Notes: generated by a model from the letters alone, not told the origin. A stretch of DNA of 64,000 nt from Phenylobacterium sp. (GCF_013822795.1 NZ_PNLB01000011.1:62001-126000), one strand, 5' to 3'; shown: positions 29,911 to 39,322, counted from the first letter of the stretch. Program-made: numbers and translations.

Positions 29911-30264
29911 ATGATCGGGCGACGGCTCATGGATGACTGGCGAGGCGCCGGGGCGATGCTCGCCCTGCTGGCGACCCTGCTGTTCGTCCTGCTCGCCGCG
30001 CCCAGCCATGCCGAGCCGCTCGCCGACCTCGGCTCGCCGGCGGCGGCCAGCGCCCATCACGCCGGCGACGGCGATCCCGACGCCGCCCATCATGCGCCTG
30101 GCGCCCACTGCGCCACCCATTGCGCCGGCCATGTCGCGCCGCCGCTGCTGGCCGTGACCCAGATCGACGCCCGCGCCGGAGCCGCCGGCCGCCAGCGCCC
30201 GGCCGACGACGACACGCCCGCGACCCTCAGTTCGGCCCCGCCGACCCGACCTCCCGCGGGCTGA
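29911..30264 (+). CDS. Small secreted His/Cys-rich protein preceding czcCBA
   Basis: Signal peptide-like N-terminus then AHHAGDGDPDAAHHAPGAHCATHCAGH. Confidence 0.6.
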   Translation: MIGRRLMDDWRGAGAMLALLATLLFVLLAAPSHAEPLADLGSPAAASAHHAGDGDPDAAHHAPGAHCATHCAGHVAPPLLAVTQIDARAGAAGRQRPADDDTPATLSSAPPTRPPAG

Positions 30265-30316
30265 CAGCTTCGCGCGCCGAGGCGCGCCGTCGTCCTGCCT
30301 GTTTCCGGAGATCCCA

Positions 30317-31549
30317 ATGCCTCCCCATCACGCCCGTCTGGCGGCCCTGCTGGCCGCAGGCGGCCTGGCGTGCGCCGGCCCGACCCTGGCCGCGCCCGCC
30401 CCCTCGTTCCAGGACCTGCTGGCCCAATCCGCCCTGGCCCCGCGCCGCGCCGAAAGCCAGGCCCAGGTCGCCGCCGCCCAGGGCCGCCTCGACCAAGCCG
30501 GCGCCTGGCGCAATCCCGAGCTCTCGCTCGAGGTCGAGAACTTCGCCGGCGAAGGTCCTATGGCGGGCCTCGACTCCGCCGAAACCACCCTGTCGCTCAG
30601 CCAGTCCCTCGAGCTAGGCGGCAAGCGCGGCGCCCGCATCGACGGCGCGCGCAAAGACCTCGCCCTGGCCCGCGCCCGCGACGCCCAGGCCCGCGCCGAC
30701 TACGCCGCCGCCCTGGCGGTCGGCTACGCCGAGGCCGAAGCCGCGCAGCTGCGCGCCGCCCAGGCCCAGGAACTACTGGAAGCCGCTCAGAGCGACGCCC
30801 GCGCCGCCGACCTGCTGGTCGAGGCCGGCAAGGAGGCGCGCCTGCGCGGCCTGCAGGCGAAGGCCGACGCCCAGGCCGCCCAGGCCGGGCTCGACCAGGC
30901 GCTGGCCGCCCGCGACGCCGCCTTCGGCCGGCTCTCGGCCCAGGCCGGATCGGGCAAAGCGTTCGACTCGCTGAGCTCCAGCCTGCTGTCGACGGAAGCT
31001 TCCGTGACCGACGCGGCGCCCGCCGACACCCCGGCGGTGCTGTCCGCCCAGGCCGACCGCGACAGCGCCGCGGCCAAGGTGCGGTTCGAACAACTGCAGT
31101 CTCGCCCCGATCTCACAGTCTCCGCCGGCGTACGCCGTTTCGCCGGCGACGACGCCACCGCCATGGTCGCCGGGGCCTCGCTGCCGCTGCCGCTGTTCGA
31201 CCGCAACCGCGGAGCCACAGCCGCCGCCCGCGCCGAGCTGACCGCGGCCGAGGCGCGGCTGAACCAGGCGCGGCTCGACGCCGCCGCCGACCTGGCCGCC
31301 GCCCGCTCCCAGGCCCGCAGCGCCACGGCTCAGGCCAGCGCCGCGGCCGCCGGCGAGGCCGCCGCCGCCGAGGCCTATCGGCTGGCGCGGATCGGCTACG
31401 AGGCCGGTCGCCTGCCGCTGCTCGAACTCACCGCCGCGCGCCGCGCCCTGGCCGCCGCGCGCCTGCAGACGCTGGAGGCCCGCCTGGCCCGCGTCCGCGC
31501 CCTGGCCGAGGCCGCGCGCCTGGCCGGCAAGCCCCCCTTCGGAGCCTGA
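30317..31549 (+). CDS. czcC: TolC-family outer membrane efflux protein (CzcC-like)
   Basis: NPELSLEVENFAGEG…LSLSQSLELGGKRGAR; operon context. Confidence 0.88.
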   Translation: MPPHHARLAALLAAGGLACAGPTLAAPAPSFQDLLAQSALAPRRAESQAQVAAAQGRLDQAGAWRNPELSLEVENFAGEGPMAGLDSAETTLSLSQSLELGGKRGARIDGARKDLALARARDAQARADYAAALAVGYAEAEAAQLRAAQAQELLEAAQSDARAADLLVEAGKEARLRGLQAKADAQAAQAGLDQALAARDAAFGRLSAQAGSGKAFDSLSSSLLSTEASVTDAAPADTPAVLSAQADRDSAAAKVRFEQLQSRPDLTVSAGVRRFAGDDATAMVAGASLPLPLFDRNRGATAAARAELTAAEARLNQARLDAAADLAAARSQARSATAQASAAAAGEAAAAEAYRLARIGYEAGRLPLLELTAARRALAAARLQTLEARLARVRALAEAARLAGKPPFGA

Positions 31550-31551
31550 CC

Positions 31552-32712
31552 ATGCTGCTCAGCAAACGAAACCTGTTCACCGGCGCGGCGATCGCGCTCG
31601 CCCTGGCCGCCGGCTACGGCCTGGCCACGTTCCGCGCCGCGCCCGCCGACGCCCACGGCGAGGAAGCTCACGGCGAAGAAGGGCACACCGAAGAAAAGGC
31701 CGGCGAGGAAGGCTTCGTCGCCCTGCCCGCCGACCAGGCCGCCGCCGCCGGCGTCGCCGTGGTCACCGTCGGCCGCGGCGGCGGATCCGATATCCGCCTG
31801 ACCGGCCGCGTCGAAGCCGCGCCCGACGCCCGCGCCGTTGTCGCCGCCCCAGTGTCCGGGGTGGTCGAGCGCGTCCTGCTCTCGCCCGGCGCCCAGGTCG
31901 GCGCCGGCGGCGGGGTCGTGGTGATCCGCAGCGCCGACGGCGCCAGCGTTCGCGCCGAGGCCGCCGCGGCATCGGCCGAAGCCCAGGCCGCCCGCGCCGC
32001 CCTGGCCCGCGAAGACCGGCTGCTGAAGGCCGGCGTCACCGCCCAGCAGGACTGGGAGGCCGCCCGCGCCGCCTCGGTCCGCGCCAGCGCCCAGGCCGCC
32101 GCCGCCCAGGCCCGCGCCGCCGCCTCCGGCTCGCCCGGCGCCGCCGGCCAGGCCACCCTGCGCAGCCCCATCGCCGGACTGGTCACCAGCGTCCAGGTCG
32201 CGCCCGGCGGCTTCGTCGCCCAGGGCGCGCCGGTCGCCGAGGTTTCCAATCCCGACCATCTGGAAGTGGTGTTCAACGTGCCCGCCGACGCCGCCGCCAA
32301 GCTTTCGGTCGGCGCCCGGCTGAACCTGGTCGGGCCGGACGGCCGCGAAGCCGCCGCCCAGATCGTCGGCATCGCGCCGCTGTCGCAGCTGGCCACCGGC
32401 GCAGCCATGGTCCGCGCCCGCCCGCTCGGCGGTCAATTGACCCCCGGCGCGGCGGTCAGCGCCCAGGTCCCTGCCGACGGCAAGGGCCTGCCCAGCGTGC
32501 CGTCCGAGGCCGTGCAGACGGTCGAGGGCCGCCAAGTGGTGTTCGTCGCCGAGAAGGAGGGCTTCCGCGCCCGCTCGGTCACCACCGGCCGCTCCGGCGG
32601 CGGACAGACCCAGATCGTCGCCGGGCTGAAGGGCGACGAGCGCGTCGCCGGCCGCGGCGCCTTCGTCCTCAAGGCCGAGCTCGCCAAGGGCGAAGCCGAG
32701 CACGAGCACTAG
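31552..32712 (+). CDS. czcB: RND efflux periplasmic adaptor (CzcB-like)
   Basis: His-rich N-terminus (AHGEEAHGEEGHTEE), APVSGVVERVLLSPGAQVGAGG lipoyl-like, membrane-fusion architecture; ATG 31552. Confidence 0.9.
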   Translation: MLLSKRNLFTGAAIALALAAGYGLATFRAAPADAHGEEAHGEEGHTEEKAGEEGFVALPADQAAAAGVAVVTVGRGGGSDIRLTGRVEAAPDARAVVAAPVSGVVERVLLSPGAQVGAGGGVVVIRSADGASVRAEAAAASAEAQAARAALAREDRLLKAGVTAQQDWEAARAASVRASAQAAAAQARAAASGSPGAAGQATLRSPIAGLVTSVQVAPGGFVAQGAPVAEVSNPDHLEVVFNVPADAAAKLSVGARLNLVGPDGREAAAQIVGIAPLSQLATGAAMVRARPLGGQLTPGAAVSAQVPADGKGLPSVPSEAVQTVEGRQVVFVAEKEGFRARSVTTGRSGGGQTQIVAGLKGDERVAGRGAFVLKAELAKGEAEHEH

Positions 32713-32721
32713 GGGGCCGCC

Positions 32722-35700
32722 ATGCTGAACAAGATCGTGGCGCTCTCCGTGCGCCACCGCTTCGCGGTCATCCTGATCGCGCTGGCCATCGCCGCCTACG
32801 GCGCGGTCGAGCTCTTCCGGCTGCCGATCGACGCGGTGCCCGACATCACCAATCGCCAGGTGCAGGTGACCACCGTCGCCCCCGCCCTGTCGCCCGAGGA
32901 GATCGAGCAGCGGGTCACCTACCCGCTGGAGACCGCCCTGACCGGCATTCCGGGCCTGGTCGAGACCCGCTCGATCAGCCGCAACGGCTTCTCGCAGATC
33001 ACCGCCGTCTTCACCGACCAGACCGACGTCTACTTCGCCCGCAACCAGGTCACCGAGCGGCTGCAAGGCGCGCGCGACGAACTGCCGCCCGGCGCCGAAC
33101 CGGCCCTGGCCCCGATCACCACCGGCCTCGGCGAGGTGATGATGTGGACGGTGAAGATGGCCCCGGCCAAAGGCGTCAAACCGGGCCAGCCCGGCCCGCA
33201 GTCGGACGGGTCCTTCATCACCCCAGAAGGCGAGCGCCTGACCACCGAGATGGCCAAGGCGACTTACCTGCGCACGGTCCAGGACTGGATCATCACCCCG
33301 CAGCTGAAGACCGTCCCCGGCGTCGCCGGGATCGACGTCATCGGCGGCTACGTCAAGAAGTACGCGGTGCGGCCCGATCCGGCCCGCATGACCGCCTATG
33401 GCGTCGGCCTCAACGAGGTGGTCGAGGCGGTCGAACACGCCAACACCGTCGCCGGCGCCGGCTACATCTCGCGCGGCGGCGAAGCCTTCGTGGTCCGCGC
33501 CGACGCCCGCGTGCGCTCGGCCGAGGACCTGGCCGCGGCCCCGATCAAGAACCACAACGGGCTGGTGGTCCGCGTCTCCGACGTCGCCACCGTCGAGATC
33601 GGCCAGGCCGCGCGCCTCGGCGCCGCCCAACAGCACGGCGAGGAGGTGGTGATCGGCACCGCCCTGATGCTGGCCGGAGAGAACAGCCGCACCGTCGCCC
33701 ACGCGGTCGGCCAGCGGCTGGAGCAGATCCAGGCCTCGCTGCCGCCCGGGGTCGAGGCGACGCCGGTCCTCGACCGCACCGCGCTCGTCGACCGCACCAT
33801 CTCGACCGTCCGCACCAGCTTGGCCGAGGGCGCCCTGCTGGTCATCGTCGTGCTGTTCCTGCTGCTCGGGAACGTGCGCGCGGCGATCATCACCGCCCTG
33901 GTCATCCCGCTGGCCTTCCTGTTCGGCGTCATCGGCATGAACCGGTTCGGGGTTTCCGGAAACCTGATGAGCCTGGGCGCCCTCGACTTCGGCCTGCTGG
34001 TCGACGGGGCGGTGGTCGTGGTCGAGAACACTCTCCGTCGCCTGACCCTTCGCCGCCAGGCTGAGGGCCGCGACCTGACCAAATCCGAACGGATGGACGA
34101 AGCGGTCGCCGCCGCCCGCCAGATGGTCCGCCCCGCGGCCTACGGTCAGGCGATCATCCTGCTGGTCTACGCTCCCTTGCTGGCGCTCGAGGGCATCGAG
34201 GGCAAGATGTTCCACCCGATGGCCGCGACGGTCATGCTGGCCCTGGCCGGGGCCTTCATCCTGACCTTCACCCTGGTCCCGGCGCTCGCCGCCCTGTTCA
34301 TCAAGCCGCCCGAGCGCGAACATCAGTCCAAGGCCGAGGCGGTGTTCCGCAGCCGCCTCGAACCCCTGGTGCGCAGCGCCGTCGCCCATCCGCGGCGGGT
34401 CGCCCTCGGCGCCGGCGCGATGGTGTTGGTCGGGCTCGCGGTGTTCAGCCTGTTGGGCCGCGAGTTCATCCCGACGCTCGACGAGAAGGACGTGCTGGTC
34501 CAAGCCCTGCGCGTGCCCAGCGCCTCGCTGGAACAATCGCTGGAGATGCAGGCCCGGCTGGAAAAGGCGCTGATCAAGATCCCCGAGGTCGAGAACGTCT
34601 TCTCCAAGACCGGCACCGCCGAGGTCGCCACCGACCCGATGCCGCCGAGCATCTCCGACACCTTCGTGATCCTCAAGGACCGCAAGGACTGGCCCGACCG
34701 CAGCCTCAGCAAGGCCGAGGTCTCGGCCAAGATCGAGAAGGTCGCCGCCGGCCAGATCGGCAACGCCTACGAGTTCACCCAACCGATCCAGATGCGCTTC
34801 AACGAACTGATCTCCGGCGTCCGCTCGGACGTCGCGGTCAAGGTCTATGGCGACGACTTCAACGAGATGGAGGCTACCGCCGAGAAGATCGCCACGGTGC
34901 TGCGCGGGGTGAAGGGCGCGGCCGACGTTAAGGTCGAGCAGGTGTCCGGCCTGCCGATGATGACCGCCCAGGTCGACCGTTCGGCCGCCGCCCTGCACGG
35001 GGTCCACGCCGCCGACGCCGCCGACGCGGTCCAGATCGCCCTGGCCGGCCGCACCGCCGGCCGGGTCTACGAGGGCGACCGCCGCTTCGACGTGGTGGTC
35101 CGCCTGCCGGAAGAGGCGCGCAACGACCTTTCCGTCGTCGCTCAGACGCCGCTGGCGGTGAACGACGGGGCGGTGATGGTGCCGCTCGGCTCGGTCATCC
35201 AGTTCCAGGAGGGCGAGGGGCCGAACCAGATCAGCCGCGAGAACGGCAAGCGGCGCATCGTCGTCCAGGCCAATGTCCGCGGCCGCGACCTCGGCGGCTT
35301 CGTCACCGAGGCCCGCGCCGCCGTGGCCGACGAGATCAAGCTGCCTGCCGGCGCCTGGATCGACTGGGGCGGCCAGTTCGAGAACCTGCAGCGGGCCGAG
35401 GCGCGGCTGGCCATCGTCGTGCCGATCGTCTTCGCGACCATCGCCGTGCTGCTCTACCTCGCGCTCGGTTCGGCGGCCCAGGCGGGACTGGTCTTCGCCT
35501 GCGTGCCGCTGGCCCTGGTCGGCGGGGCGCTGGCGCTGCTGCTGCGGGGCATGCCGTTCTCAGTCTCGGCCGCGGTCGGCTTCATCGCCGTCTCCGGGGT
35601 CGCGACCCTGAATGGGCTGGTGCTGATCCAGGCGATCCGCGAGCGCATCGAGGCTGGGGTCGCGCCGCAGCTGGCCGCGGTGGAGGGCTCCATGGCCCGC

Positions 35701-35928
35701 CTGCGCGCCGTGCTGACCACCGCCCTGGTCGCCGTGCTCGGCTTCATGCCAATGGCGCTGGCCAGCGGGGCCGGAGCCGAGGTGCAGAAGCCGCTGGCCA
35801 CCGTGGTGATCGGCGGCCTGATCACCGCCACCCTGCTGACTCTGGTGGTGCTGCCGGCCTTCGCCAGCCGGGTGATCGGCCGCGCGGCCGCTAAGCCGGC
35901 GGCCAACGCCGAACCCGCGCCGGTCTAG
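32722..35928 (+). CDS. czcA: CzcA-family heavy-metal RND transporter
   Basis: PIDAVPDITNRQVQVTTVAPALSPEEIEQRVTYPLE; DFGLLVDGAVVVVENTLRRL. Confidence 0.96.
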   Translation: MLNKIVALSVRHRFAVILIALAIAAYGAVELFRLPIDAVPDITNRQVQVTTVAPALSPEEIEQRVTYPLETALTGIPGLVETRSISRNGFSQITAVFTDQTDVYFARNQVTERLQGARDELPPGAEPALAPITTGLGEVMMWTVKMAPAKGVKPGQPGPQSDGSFITPEGERLTTEMAKATYLRTVQDWIITPQLKTVPGVAGIDVIGGYVKKYAVRPDPARMTAYGVGLNEVVEAVEHANTVAGAGYISRGGEAFVVRADARVRSAEDLAAAPIKNHNGLVVRVSDVATVEIGQAARLGAAQQHGEEVVIGTALMLAGENSRTVAHAVGQRLEQIQASLPPGVEATPVLDRTALVDRTISTVRTSLAEGALLVIVVLFLLLGNVRAAIITALVIPLAFLFGVIGMNRFGVSGNLMSLGALDFGLLVDGAVVVVENTLRRLTLRRQAEGRDLTKSERMDEAVAAARQMVRPAAYGQAIILLVYAPLLALEGIEGKMFHPMAATVMLALAGAFILTFTLVPALAALFIKPPEREHQSKAEAVFRSRLEPLVRSAVAHPRRVALGAGAMVLVGLAVFSLLGREFIPTLDEKDVLVQALRVPSASLEQSLEMQARLEKALIKIPEVENVFSKTGTAEVATDPMPPSISDTFVILKDRKDWPDRSLSKAEVSAKIEKVAAGQIGNAYEFTQPIQMRFNELISGVRSDVAVKVYGDDFNEMEATAEKIATVLRGVKGAADVKVEQVSGLPMMTAQVDRSAAALHGVHAADAADAVQIALAGRTAGRVYEGDRRFDVVVRLPEEARNDLSVVAQTPLAVNDGAVMVPLGSVIQFQEGEGPNQISRENGKRRIVVQANVRGRDLGGFVTEARAAVADEIKLPAGAWIDWGGQFENLQRAEARLAIVVPIVFATIAVLLYLALGSAAQAGLVFACVPLALVGGALALLLRGMPFSVSAAVGFIAVSGVATLNGLVLIQAIRERIEAGVAPQLAAVEGSMARLRAVLTTALVAVLGFMPMALASGAGAEVQKPLATVVIGGLITATLLTLVVLPAFASRVIGRAAAKPAANAEPAPV

Positions 35929-35950
35929 CCGCCGGATGCGGACGCCCGGC

Positions 35951-37261
35951 TCAGGGCGTCCGCATCAGGTGCTGGGCGATGGCGTGGTAGGCCGGCAGCG
36001 ACAGGGGATCGAGATAGACGTTGCTCGACTGCGGGTGCGAGGCGAAGCGCACGATCGCCATCTCGGCCTTCGGGTCGACGTAGCAGGCCTGGCCGTTCAC
36101 CCCGCGGGCCATGTAGGCGCCGTGGTCGTTGTGCGAGACCCACCACTGGTCGTGATAGCTCCAGCCCGGCAGGGTGGCGTAGCCGGCCTTGGCGAAGTCC
36201 TCGCGCCGAGCCCCGCCGGCGATGTCGGCGACCACCGCGGCCGGCACGACCTGACGGCCGTTGAAGCGGCCGTTCTGGCGCATCATCTCGCAGAACCGCG
36301 CCAGGTCCCGTAGCGACAGGTTTAGGCCGCCGGCCGCATAGCCGGACCCGACGGAGTCGACCTGCAGATAAGCGTCCTGCTCCATGCCCAGCGGGGTCCA
36401 GAACCGCTCGCTGATCTGCTGGGCCAGCGGCTTGCCGCCGGCGCGCTGCACGAGCCAGCCGACCACCTCGGTGTTGACCGACTTGTAGGAAAAGGCCTGG
36501 CCGTGCTCGCCGGCCTTCTTCAGGGTCTTCAGATAATCGTAGCTGGTGGTCGGGCCGCTATAGCCCGCCGGCCGCGGCAGCAGCCCCACCGCCCGCACGA
36601 AGTCCCAGGCCGGCGACTTGGGGTCGGTATAGACCTCGGAATATTCGAGCCCCGTGGTCATATCCAGGACCTGGCGCACGGTGGCGTCGCCAAAGGCGCT
36701 GTCCTTCAACTCCGGAATGTAGCGGGTCACCAAGGCGTCGGGGTCGAGCTTGCCCTCGGCGACCAGCATGGCCGCGATCGTGCCGACGAACGACTTGGTC
36801 ACCGAGTGGGCGATGTGCGTCCCTTCCGGCTTCAGCGCCCCGAAGTAACGCTCATAGACCACCTTGCCCCGGTGCATCACCAGGATGCCGTCGGTGTAGT
36901 TGGCGGCCAGCGACTGGCCCCAGGTCATCGGCGCGCCGCCGCCCAGCGGCGTGAAGCTGACCGCATCCAGGTCGTCGCGCGGCGCCCTCGGCAGGGCGCT
37001 GACCGGGCCCGGCCCGCGCCAGACCGCCGCCGTCGGAAACAGCTCGCGCCAGTGGGAGAAGGTCCAGCGCAATTGCGGGAACTTCAGGAAGCTGCCGTCC
37101 TCAAAGCGGATGGTCCGCTCGGCCGGCGGCGGCGAACCGACCATCCAGCCCAGGACGACCGGATCGGTGGCTTGGGCGTCAGGAAACGGCGGTGCGGCCT
37201 GCGCCGCCCCGCCCAGCAACAGCGCGGCCAAGCCGGCCAGCGCCCCCCGTACGCGCAGCAT
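35951..37261 (-). CDS. Serine hydrolase (class C beta-lactamase-like)
   Basis: SVTKSF (SxxK), YKSVNTEV (YxN-like), signal peptide. Confidence 0.88.
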   Translation of the reverse strand: MLRVRGALAGLAALLLGGAAQAAPPFPDAQATDPVVLGWMVGSPPPAERTIRFEDGSFLKFPQLRWTFSHWRELFPTAAVWRGPGPVSALPRAPRDDLDAVSFTPLGGGAPMTWGQSLAANYTDGILVMHRGKVVYERYFGALKPEGTHIAHSVTKSFVGTIAAMLVAEGKLDPDALVTRYIPELKDSAFGDATVRQVLDMTTGLEYSEVYTDPKSPAWDFVRAVGLLPRPAGYSGPTTSYDYLKTLKKAGEHGQAFSYKSVNTEVVGWLVQRAGGKPLAQQISERFWTPLGMEQDAYLQVDSVGSGYAAGGLNLSLRDLARFCEMMRQNGRFNGRQVVPAAVVADIAGGARREDFAKAGYATLPGWSYHDQWWVSHNDHGAYMARGVNGQACYVDPKAEMAIVRFASHPQSSNVYLDPLSLPAYHAIAQHLMRTP

Positions 37262-37645
37262 TCAGCGGACCTCGCTGAGCACGGCCGCCTCGGCCGAGTC
37301 GATGTATTCGTCGAGCCGGCTGATCACCCCGTCCTGCATGCGGATCACGCAGCAGGCCGACATCGAAAAGTCCCGCCCGTCCGGCAACTTCCCTTCCAGC
37401 ACGTGCTGCTGCAGGAAGCCGTCCGACAGCGCCTCGCGCCGCACGATGCGATACTTGCGATCGCTCATCTTGCGCATGAACCAGGCCAGCACCTTCAGGT
37501 TCTGCTCGACGGTCTGCTCCACCCGGTCGTTGTTGTGCCAGATCTTGGCGTCAGGGGCGTAGCAGGCTCGCACCGCCTCCACGTCGCCGCGCTCGATGGC
37601 GCCAATGAACCGGTCGGCGAAGGCCAGGACGTCTTCGGTCTGCAT
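37262..37645 (-). CDS. NTF2-like/SnoaL-like family protein
   Basis: RFIGAIERGDVEAVRACYAPDAKIWHNND; ATG 37645. Confidence 0.85.
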   Translation of the reverse strand: MQTEDVLAFADRFIGAIERGDVEAVRACYAPDAKIWHNNDRVEQTVEQNLKVLAWFMRKMSDRKYRIVRREALSDGFLQQHVLEGKLPDGRDFSMSACCVIRMQDGVISRLDEYIDSAEAAVLSEVR

Positions 37646-37732
37646 GATTTTCTCTCCCTGGCCCGGACCATAAGTTCGTTTTTGCAAGTCATCAAGCCGC
37701 AGTCTGGGCGGGGAGCGCGCCAGGGCCCTACG

Positions 37733-38005
37733 TCATCTGGACGAGAGGTTCAGCACCGCCTCGTCGCCATCGCCCTCGACGTGAACGATCATCACCCCCA
37801 GGGCCGGGCCGTCATCGATCTGCAGCACCAGGTTCTGGCCCTTCAGTTCGGCCAGGCTGCGCCCGCTGCGGGTGCGGATCTTGGCGATGAACGACAGGAT
37901 CGAGTTCTGGGCGTGCTCGATGGTCGCCTCGAAGGTCACCGCCTCCAGCGGCTGCTCCTGGGTCCCCAGGACCCCGCTGCCGTGCTTGGTCGAATAGACC
38001 ATCAT
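37733..38005 (-). CDS. Hypothetical protein
   Basis: 90-aa ORF between two conserved minus-strand genes. Confidence 0.6.
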   Translation of the reverse strand: MMVYSTKHGSGVLGTQEQPLEAVTFEATIEHAQNSILSFIAKIRTRSGRSLAELKGQNLVLQIDDGPALGVMIVHVEGDGDEAVLNLSSR

Positions 38006-38006
38006 C

Positions 38007-38348
38007 CTACCTCATCAGCTTGAGCGCGCCGGTGATGGCGTCGATCTTGGAAATCTCGTCGGGGCCGATGCCGACGCAGGTCGGCGTGCCGGAGGCGACC
38101 ACCGTGCGGCCGGCGTCGCGGATCAGCATGACCGGCAGCCCCGCCGCCTCGGCCTGCCGCGCCAGCTCGAACAGTTCCTCCTCGGAGCCGCAGCGTAGCA
38201 CCACCTTGGGCATGCCCGACTGCAGCCAGCCGGCCTGCTTTTCGCGCGGGGCGTTAAGCAGCCCGCCGACCGCGGCGTGCGCCACCTGGGCGGCCATCTT
38301 GCCGGGCGGCAGCCCAAGCGCCTCGTTGACGACGATGACTTGCTTCAT
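38007..38348 (-). CDS. PTH2-like (archaeal/eukaryotic-type peptidyl-tRNA hydrolase-like) protein
   Basis: KQVIVVNEALGLPPGKMAAQVAHAAVG…VVLRCGSEEELFELARQAEAAGLPVMLIRDAGRTVVASGTPTCVGIGPDEISKIDAITGALKLM; ATG 38348. Confidence 0.75.
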   Translation of the reverse strand: MKQVIVVNEALGLPPGKMAAQVAHAAVGGLLNAPREKQAGWLQSGMPKVVLRCGSEEELFELARQAEAAGLPVMLIRDAGRTVVASGTPTCVGIGPDEISKIDAITGALKLMR

Positions 38349-38426
38349 GGCCGGTGTGTGCCCGTCGAACCGCGGCGAAGGCAAGCGTTCGTGGCCTTGC
38401 ACGGCGCGTTCCGCTAGGATCACGTC

Positions 38427-38606
38427 ATGACCGACAAGCCCGAAGATCCGCCGCCGCCGAACGAGACCCCGATCCAGCGGGCGCTGCGTTTGAAGAACGC
38501 TGCGATCGATGCTCGCCCCAAGCCGCCGCGCGGCGGGCGCTTCCAGCGCGAGCAAGCCGCGGCCGCGCAGTCCTCGTCCAAATCCAAGCCCTGGATGTCG
38601 CGCTAG
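38427..38606 (+). CDS. Small 59-aa basic protein (MTDKPEDPPPPNETPIQRALRLKNAAIDARPKPPRGGRFQREQAAAAQSSSKSKPWMSR)
   Basis: Read manually, absent from ORF track because <60 aa; sits exactly between two genes without overlap. Confidence 0.65.
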   Translation: MTDKPEDPPPPNETPIQRALRLKNAAIDARPKPPRGGRFQREQAAAAQSSSKSKPWMSR

Positions 38607-39233
38607 CTAGCCGAACAGCCCGATCTTGAAGACCATGCTGATGATCGCGCCAAAGCCGAGCAGCAGCAGGGCCACCGCGATCCAGAACGTCGACGACACC
38701 GGGAACGTGCTCTGCGCGAAGATCAGGCCTTCCTTGGCCATCGCCTCGCGGGTCGTCTTCAATTCGCGCATGAACTGCACGTGCCGCACCATGCCGATGA
38801 TCAGCATCAGTATGCCCAGGCTCACCAGAGCGATGCCGAAGTTGCGCGGGGCGGCCGCGCTGGCGATGGCCCCGGCGTCGCGCAGCTTCTGGAACGCCTG
38901 ATAGATCGTGAAGCCGAAACCGATCAGCGACAGAGAGGTGCGGATCACCGACATCAGCGTCCGGTCGTCGCTCATCCGGGTGCGCTGAAACGACATGCCC
39001 GTCCGCCGCATCGACATCTCGGTGCGCTCGGTCGACAGGTCAGTGCGGTACTCCGACAGGTCTGTCCGATGTTCCGACAGGTCGGTCCGGTGGGTCGAGA
39101 GCTTGGTGCGGTGGGTTGAATAGGTGACTGACGCGGTGTCGGCGTCGAGGCCGCTGATGTCCGGCAGCGGCGGCAGCGGCGGGTTCTTCGCCCGCGGGGG
39201 CCGGGTCGGCGCGGGGGTCGGCAGTTTCGCCAT
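38607..39233 (-). CDS. DUF202-like membrane protein with tandem RTxxS heptads
   Basis: …THRTKLSTHRTDLSEHRTDLSEYRTDLSTERTEMSMRRTGMSFQRTRMSDDRTLMSVIRTSLSLIGFGF then TM segments. Confidence 0.8.
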   Translation of the reverse strand: MAKLPTPAPTRPPRAKNPPLPPLPDISGLDADTASVTYSTHRTKLSTHRTDLSEHRTDLSEYRTDLSTERTEMSMRRTGMSFQRTRMSDDRTLMSVIRTSLSLIGFGFTIYQAFQKLRDAGAIASAAAPRNFGIALVSLGILMLIIGMVRHVQFMRELKTTREAMAKEGLIFAQSTFPVSSTFWIAVALLLLGFGAIISMVFKIGLFG

Positions 39234-39322
39234 CTGTGTTCGCCCTGACTGGTGGCTGTCAGGCGCGAGAGTGCGGGCCGCCCCCTGAGCGGTCTATCGG
39301 GGTTATCCCCAGGGGGCGCATG

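Noticed and set aside
31396-35007. 1203-aa minus-strand ORF antisense to czcCBA
   Set aside because: Spans three well-supported plus-strand genes; composition (Gly/Asp/His/Leu/Val repeats) is characteristic of antisense frame of high-GC coding DNA.
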